DNA from: Ectocarpus siliculosus
Taxonomy: Eukaryota > Sar > Phaeophyceae > Ectocarpales > Ectocarpaceae
Length of the DNA: 11,125 nucleotides
Assembly: GCA_000310025.1 (NCBI GenBank)
Contig: FN649732.1
Location: 589,251-600,375 of the forward strand
Reading direction: 5' to 3'
The notes beneath the pieces were generated by a model. It ran no database searches. It was not told the origin of the DNA and saw only the letters and a list, made by a program, of their open reading frames with translations. The position numbers and the translations under genes are program-made. This document shows positions 6,869 to 11,125 of this stretch, one piece after another. Positions within the stretch are counted from its first letter, which is position 1, and every line of letters begins with the position of its first letter.

Positions 6869-9800
6869 GTGCACGTACACGTGGCGAGATTGAGACAGTT
6901 ACGCCATGAAGGGGAACGAGCTTTGCACGTTGCGCGGCCTCTCTTCGCGTTGCTATTTGGCGGAGGTTCTGGATGACGGTTTTGGTCGAATGTCGCGTGG
7001 GTATCGTCGCTTCTGGCAAGAACGGCAGGTTTCGATGTGCTAGTGGTGTACAAGCTAGTCCCTTGTCGGCAAGTGCTTCATGCACGCTGGATATTTTCGG
7101 CCTCGTACCGTCGTAAGGGAGCATGCACACCTGTAACCCTCCCCCTCCCCCTCTCGTTTCGCGATGCCTACAGCAAACGCCGGATCTCTCAGTGATCAAT
7201 TCGAACCGAACTGGTTGGTGGTTTTTTTCGGTCACATGTGCGTTCCACATGTTGTACAGGTTGAATATGCCCCCGACGCCGAGCTTAAACGCCGTCTAGG
7301 CAACGGCAGCGAGAACACCCACCACTTTTCTTCGATCGCAAGGGTTTCGTCTCGCTGCGTCTTGACATGTTTTTTTGCCTAATCTAACTCCTCGGTGCGT
7401 GTCTGCGACGGCGGCTCCTTTGACTCATGCCACTCCCGTGGTCTTTGCGTGTGCTTGTTTTCTCCCCCCAGATGGGAGAAGCGCCTTCTGAAGCGCCGAC
7501 GGACCGGAATGAGGTAAGGGGCGCTTTCTCTATGTTTCTCTACGGCCAAGACCGTTTGGTTTTGCGTTCTTCTTTCTTTTAAAGAGTGTGTTGTGTTTCC
7601 ACAGCGGCGCCTCTGTTGCCCATGGGTGTCAGTCACTGTTCTCAGACAAGGTGAAGACGGCATTCATTACATCACATGAAAAAAAAAAAAATGAAAGTCG
7701 GGAAGAATAGTCTACTCAATTGAAGTTCGAACGTGGCGCCTTTGTTTCTGAGTACGATCGCACACTACGCACGCAATCCGCATTTGAAGTCGAAGGAAAA
7801 GAAATAGAGGTCGAGCGTGGTACCTTTGTTAGGCAGTACCCTTGTGCGTGGCGCACAGCAGTGTCGTGTCCCTGAGAGAGTTACCTCCGGTCTCTGCGGG
7901 GTGAAGACCGCCCAACACTCGACGCCCCTCTTGGAGGGGGCGGTTGGCGGGAGCGTGATGGGTGACGAAAAAACGACACCAAAACCTGAAACTACTACTC
8001 CGCCCCTCGTCCGTTGAGCGAGTGCTGTTCTTGCGGTGGTACCTTCCTCAAGGCGACCCTAAAAGACATATGCATACTTTCAGAAGTGTTTTTTCCTTTG
8101 CCTCTCGCCTCCCCCCCCCCCCCCCTTCCCTCTGTTTTCTCTGAAAAAGGCATCTATCGTTTGATGACTGTGCATTGTGTTTTTGGGCAAGCCCCCCCGC
8201 GCCCCTAGTGCTCTCTCAAGAAGGCATCTATCGTTGCGTTACTGCTGTGCATTTGTTTTGTTTTTTTGGCAACAGGTGGCGCGAGGCATCATCTGCACGC
8301 ACGAAATCTTCGTCTCCGGGCAGAAGGTCCAACGGCAGCGCTGGGCCCAAGGCCTGCAGGGAGGTGGGTCAGGTGATCCGGCTCCTCGTCGGGGCGATGG
8401 ACGAGGAGAACCTGCGAGGGGATGACGTCACGAGGTGAGACCCGAAAGGGGGATGACGTAACTGGGTGGGTCGAGGCGGTGCTTCTTGTTCTTGGGCACC
8501 CGGGCGTCGCTGTTGTTGTTGTTGTTGTTGATTGTGAGATCGGAATGTTGAGGGTGTATTGTTGCCGTTTCAACCTCTTTTCACAGATGACACCTCCAGC
8601 ATTGTGTCGCGCCTGTTCCTCCGTACTCTCGGCAAGAAGGGCTTGTACTTTGAAAGGCCTTCCCGGATCCTTTCCCGCCGGTACCGGTAGCAGTCGTTGA
8701 GTCTTCAACGCTGGTTGAGGAGTTTCTCTCACCGAAATACCGCAGAACAATCGTACCAAATCTTAATTGTGGAGATCTCCATCATACAGGGTAATATCCA
8801 ACCTCCCCAATGTCTTTCTGTCGAGGACGATGATGCCCTCTTTTCACATTTTTCCACTTGACAAGTGTCCTACAGTTTTTGAGGGTGTCGCGAATTCGTG
8901 CGACACTGCCAAGGGCAAGAGAATCCGTCTAGGAGAAGTGCTGTGCTACATTTTGACACGCATAACATTGTTCATTTAAGGTACACTCGGTACAGCCCCA
9001 AGCCGCTGACAACCACGCTCATTGTCCGAGGTTTCGCTCAAAGGAATCAGTGGGCAATGTCGTCGGCATCAAGCCCCCATCCGTCTTTTTTGCCGATCGG
9101 CCTTGGAGAAAAGATGCGCCTAGTCCTGTCGTCGATCACGGCGTTTCCTGATCTCAAGAGCAATGCCCGACGGCAACAGAACCGACACGTTAATTGTTGT
9201 TCATTCTTGGCGAGCCGTTTCTCTTCTCCAATGCCCCCCCCCCGTCCCTCCCCGTTTAGAGGTCAATGGTCTAAAGACTACGGCACATTGCTAAGAGTAC
9301 ACCACACACCCCCTCCTCATTTTCGACTCGACCAGCACGGTGAACCACGCCTTGTTCCACGGCTATGAGTACACACATCCCTCGCCCCCTCCCCATTTTC
9401 GACTCGACCAGCATGGTGAACCACGCCTTGTTCGTCACAGCGTTTCTGAGATCGATGCCCCTGGGGGTGAAAGCCAGGAAGGGGTACGAGCTTCTCGTTG
9501 CCGGGGGGCGCACCCCCGGCGCCGTGAAGGGGCTAGAATTGAAGCAGGTCTCGACTCGCGTGGCCAGCTGGCGAGAGGCTGCGCTTATCCTAGACTCGGG
9601 GCTGGCGAGCGTGCTCCAGGTCCCCCAGGCAAGGCTTCATCCCCGCCGGACACAATCAGGGGGCTGCTCCGCAGGGGGCTGGGGGGCTCGTACTCATTGT
9701 TTTGCATGCCTTGGCGGATAGGCCGTTTTGAACGCGCGCCGTGGAGAGGATGGGGCATTGTTCCCGCAGGACCGATCGCCGATGGCCAATCGTTCCTTCC

Positions 9801-11046
9801 TACGTTTGCCAAAGGTGGCTCAAAAATGTCTGCCCTAGTCTATCTATCCTCTCGATATCACGTTCCGCCTTTTTCAGTCCACTTGGCTATGGTGGGGGTG
9901 GGGGAGGGGGGTTACTTCAGGCCCCCAGAGGAAGAATTAAGATTAAAAAAAGGGGGGAGATGGGGAGGATGGCGGGGGTGGGAGGGGAGGAGATACTCCA
10001 GATGACCGCCAACAAGCCGGCCCTGGGGAGTCTATCGTTCTTGCCGTGGGGAGGTTGCACGTTTTTGTTTTTTTTGTTTCAAGAAGGTTTTCGTTGTGGT
10101 TCAGGAGGCCGATCGCCCGATCAGAGAGACGGGGGTTCGTTCGGAGTGTCCCCGTGTTTCTTGTCTCTCCGCTGCTCCTGCTGCTGTCATGATGCAATAT
10201 TCATGATGCAATATTCTGTCATGGGCGAAGAAACATCGACCTGCGTCACTGTGATTTGTGCAACCTTTCCTTTCCCCGTTCTTTTGTGTTTTCTGTCTCT
10301 CTTGAAAGTATGTTGTTTTTGCGTAGTTTCAGAGGGGAACATGCGCTGATGAGAGTGACACACGTGCCCTGACAAGCCTTGCCTGCTTCCCGTGCTTGCG
10401 CCATCGTTATCACACCGTGTGCGGGTGATCCACCTTCTCCCTAAACTCGAAAAAGAAAGTTATCACACGTGTGTCGCACGATGATGGCGTAGGAAAAATC
10501 AATCCACTTCACCCGAGTCAACCGCGCGGATGCCGTTCACTACCCTGGTGCTTCTTGTGTTGGTGCGTTTCGTGTTGCTTTGAGCAGAGCGATGCTAAGA
10601 GCGACGCTTTCGGACAAGCCCTGTCCACCTTGCTGACGACGTGGCAGTCTCCCTATGCCCTAGCCGACTACTACGTCATGCACAGGAAGGACCCTGAGGT
10701 GGGTTGTTGTTGTTATTGTTGGTGGTGGTGGTGTTGGTGTTGCCTCTCTATTGATCAACACCAGGTATTGAAGGTCTGCGTTGCGGTTTTGGATGTTGTC
10801 GTTGTTGTTGCTGCTGTTGTTGCTATCTCTACGTCGATCGAAACCAGGCTTCGATGGTCTATTCGTTGTCTGTGCGGTTGTTATTTTCTCTCTGTCGATC
10901 AAAACCAGGTATTGAAGGTCTACGTCCGGTTCTTGCTGGCGCTCCTCGGCCTGTCGGGCGAAACCGTGCGCGACATCCGCATCAGAGACCCGTCCAACTT
11001 CGAGCACATGAAGCATTTCCCGGAGGACGTGCGACGTCAGTGGCAC
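6683..11046 (+). CDS. Gene B: multi-exon gene running off the right edge, function unknown
   Basis: Proposed exons: 6683-6868, 7472-7513, 8276-8434, 8600-8680 (or 8686), 9412-9628, 10588-10698 and 10909-11046, which ends at a GTGAGA donor close to the window edge. Most junctions agree in phase. The exception is 8276-8434, where the good frame changes by one base in the middle. The predicted protein has an Ala/Thr/Gly-rich start, then helical soluble segments such as IRSMQRWACEAIL, ALSTLLTTWQSPYALADYY and VYVRFLLALLGLSGETV. No membrane segment, signal peptide or catalytic motif is evident, and I do not recognise the family. The alternative is two genes: one ending at TAG 8688-8690 and a second starting at ATG 9413. 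I prefer one gene because an in-phase donor at 8681 or 8687 matches the phase-2 acceptor at 9411. Confidence 0.45.
6869..7471 (+). other. Gene B intron 1
   Basis: GTGCAC donor (non-optimal) and a strong acceptor TTTTCTCCCCCCAG. The sequence has C-rich tracts near 7140-7160 and no convincing further exon. Confidence 0.4.
7472..7513 (+). CDS. Gene B exon 2, 42-nt microexon
   Basis: 14 codons, MGEAPSEAPTDRNE, phase 0 on both sides, between a strong pyrimidine-tract acceptor and a GTAAGG donor. The sites are among the best in the window. A different frame (WEKRLLKRRRTGM) is also open, but it does not match exon 1's phase. Confidence 0.48.
7722..7838 (+). repeat. Diverged direct repeat, ~85-bp period, in intron 2 of gene B
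   Basis: GAAGTTCGAACGTGGCGCC at 7722 and GAGGTCGAGCGTGGTACC at 7807, both continuing with TTTGTT and AGTAC. Several substitutions and a one-base gap suggest an old duplication. Confidence 0.65.
8147..8275 (+). repeat. Direct repeat of the intron 2 tail, 74-bp period
   Basis: AAGGCATCTATCGTT occurs at 8147 and 8221. Both are followed by an ACTG/TGCATT segment and a T-rich tract ending GGCAAG (8191) or GGCAACAG (8275). The second copy ends at the real acceptor of exon 3. Confidence 0.8.
8276..8434 (+). CDS. Gene B exon 3, with internal frame change
   Basis: From the acceptor GGCAACAG to ACGAG followed by GTGAGA. In the incoming phase-0 frame it reads VARGIICTHEIFVSGQ and KVQRQRWAQGLQ to 8359, then weakens and stops. 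From about 8360 the next frame reads EVGQVIRLLVGAMDEE and NLRGDDVT, with almost every third base G or C. The two halves join if one G of GGG at 8359-8361 is extra. A GTGGGT donor at 8364 joined to the acceptor at 8586 would also keep a frame while skipping the second half. The junction is unresolved: sequencing error, real frameshift or alternative splicing. Confidence 0.5.
8600..8690 (+). CDS. Gene B exon 4
   Basis: Encodes IVSRLFLRTLGKKGLYFE and RPSRILSRR. With exon 3 ending in two bases, the acceptor CCTCCAG at 8599 fits. If exon 3 ends at 8363 instead, the acceptor TTCACAG at 8586 fits and adds DDTSS. The frame stops at TAG 8688-8690, but GTACCG at 8681 and GTAGCA at 8687 both leave two bases, matching the next exon at 9412. 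Ending here would make a short protein of about 160 aa. Confidence 0.5.
8691..9411 (+). other. Gene B intron 4, or intergenic if gene B ends at 8690
   Basis: No exon-like segment seen before 9294. It holds a 10-nt C run (9234-9243), a copy of the dispersed AATGGTCTAA repeat (9258-9285) and the first copy of the duplicated acceptor region (9295-9357). Confidence 0.4.
9295..9433 (+). repeat. Tandem duplication spanning an intron end and exon start
   Basis: Copy 1 at 9295-9357 and copy 2 at 9367-9433. The 40 bases 9318-9357 and 9394-9433 differ at one position. They contain TTTTCGACTCGACCAG and GGTGAACCACGCCTTGTTC. The period is 76 bp at the acceptor AG. The one difference turns the exon's ATG (9413) into ACG in the upstream copy. 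Confidence 0.93.
9412..9628 (+). CDS. Gene B exon 5, or first exon of a separate gene
   Basis: Encodes MVNHALFVTAFLRSMPL, GVKARKGYELLVAGGRTP, GAVKGLELKQVSTRVASW and REAALILDSGLASVLQ. The acceptor GACTCGACCAG leaves one base before ATG. The 3' end has two in-phase choices: CAG then GTCCCC at 9619, a poor GT donor, or CAG then GCAAGG at 9628, a good match to the GC-type donor consensus. I chose the GC donor. As a first exon, ATG 9413 would need a 5' UTR in the duplicated region. Confidence 0.58.
9629..10587 (+). other. Gene B intron 5
   Basis: From the GC (or GT) donor to the acceptor TTTGAGCAG. It contains an inverted copy of the dispersed repeat (9680-9710), strongly G-rich segments (9892-9914 and 9950-9992), a 15-bp tandem duplication near 10187-10216 and a GTTATCACAC direct repeat (10406 and 10459). 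A short open stretch near 10003-10040 was not accepted as an exon. Confidence 0.5.
10187..10216 (+). repeat. Short tandem duplication, 15-bp period
   Basis: TCATGATGCAATAT occurs twice in succession. It lies within gene B intron 5. Confidence 0.9.
10588..10698 (+). CDS. Gene B exon 6
   Basis: 37 codons, phase 0 at both ends: SDAKSDAFGQALSTLLTTWQ, then SPYALADYYVMHRKDPE. Acceptor TTTGAGCAG, donor GAG then GTGGGT. Composition changes sharply to GTT/TGG triplets right after the donor. Confidence 0.65.
10699..10908 (+). other. Gene B intron 6, with decoy acceptors
   Basis: 210 nt, a multiple of three, with no stop in the exon frame, so retention would keep translation open. It starts with GTT/TGG triplets and contains two extra copies of its own 3' end (AG at 10764 and 10847). 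Read as protein it is a Cys/Trp/Val-rich string and very unlike the exons, so it is called an intron. Confidence 0.6.
10745..10930 (+). repeat. Three-copy duplication of intron 6 end and exon 7 start
   Basis: Units centred on CCAG at 10761-10764, 10844-10847 and 10905-10908. Copies 1 and 3 share CCAGGTATTGAAGGTCT exactly, plus CTCT and GATCAA upstream. Copy 2 is more diverged (GATCGAAACCAGGCTTCGAT). Spacing is 83 and 61 bp. Confidence 0.9.
10909..11046 (+). CDS. Gene B exon 7 (last exon visible)
   Basis: 46 codons, phase 0: VLKVYVRFLLALLGLSG, ETVRDIRIRDPSNFEHM, KHFPEDVRRQWHVR up to CAC. A GTGAGA donor follows at 11047. If not spliced, the frame ends at TAG 11086-11088 after a His-rich tail, which looks less natural. 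The gene probably continues beyond the window. Confidence 0.62.
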
Positions 11047-11100
11047 GTGAGAGGGGTACACTGCCATCACCACGCCAAGAATAACTAGGCAACGTTCTCT

Positions 11101-11124
11101 GGGGGGGGGGGGGGGGGGGGGGGG
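11101..11124. repeat. Poly-G run at the window edge
   Basis: 24 consecutive G followed by A. Runs this long often stop sequencing reads, so it may mark an assembly gap inside the next intron of gene B. Confidence 0.95.
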
Positions 11125-11125
11125 A

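Larger units (their letters stand above)
7514..8275 (+). other. Gene B intron 2
   Basis: GTAAGG donor; acceptor TTTTTTTGGCAACAG. It contains an A run (7679-7691), a 15-nt C run (8111-8125) and two local duplications (7722-7838 and 8147-8275). Confidence 0.55.

Noticed and set aside
10003-10050. Possible small exon (MTANKPALGSL...) in intron 5 of gene B
   Set aside because: It has a purine-rich acceptor context and no clear donor. The flanking exons already join in phase without it.
1-11125. CRISPR array, prokaryotic operon, phage or defence system
   Set aside because: No spaced palindromic repeats, no ribosome-binding-site-led ORF series and clear spliceosomal introns. The tandem copies are single local duplications.

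Overview
The window looks like nuclear DNA of a eukaryote with intron-rich genes. The best guess, by inference only, is a brown alga such as Ectocarpus or a related stramenopile. The support is: short exons with many G/C third codon positions, long GT-AG introns, donors such as GTGAGT, GTGGGT and GTAAGG, and introns full of TTG/CTG triplets, GA tracts and homopolymers. There are no prokaryotic operons, CRISPR arrays, rRNA genes or convincing tRNAs. Most long open frames here are chance frames that run through introns and microsatellites, so genes were rebuilt from exon-like segments, splice sites and matching intron phases.

Layout. (1) Positions 50-771, minus strand: a probable small three-exon gene of about 148 aa. 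Its first exon encodes a Gly/Asn-rich leader and a run of 31 glutamines and ends at a GTAAAC donor. (2) 772-1960: no gene supported. (3) 1961-2177: a 217-bp miniature inverted-repeat element with terminal inverted repeats of about 70 bp, the outer 26 bp (1959-1984 against 2154-2179) perfect, next to TA dinucleotides. (4) About 2474-6370, plus strand: gene A, four phase-compatible exons, about 295 aa, helix-rich with a lysine-rich C-terminus. (5) 6371-6682: short spacer with a pyrimidine tract. (6) From 6683 off the right edge, plus strand: gene B, a start exon, a 42-nt microexon and further exons to 11046. It may be one gene or two (break near 8690/9412). One exon, 8276-8434, changes reading frame midway. 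The window ends in a run of 24 G, probably next to an assembly gap.

I do not recognise the family of any of the three proteins. Genes A and B look like mostly alpha-helical, soluble proteins and are arranged head to tail with about 310 bp between them, but no shared function can be inferred.

The most interesting structure is in the introns. At least five contain local duplications of about 60-85 bp. In two clear cases (9295-9433 and 10745-10930) the duplicated unit spans the end of the intron, the AG acceptor and the first bases of the exon, leaving decoy 3' splice sites just upstream of the real ones. A third intron (8147-8275) has a duplicated tail just before its acceptor.
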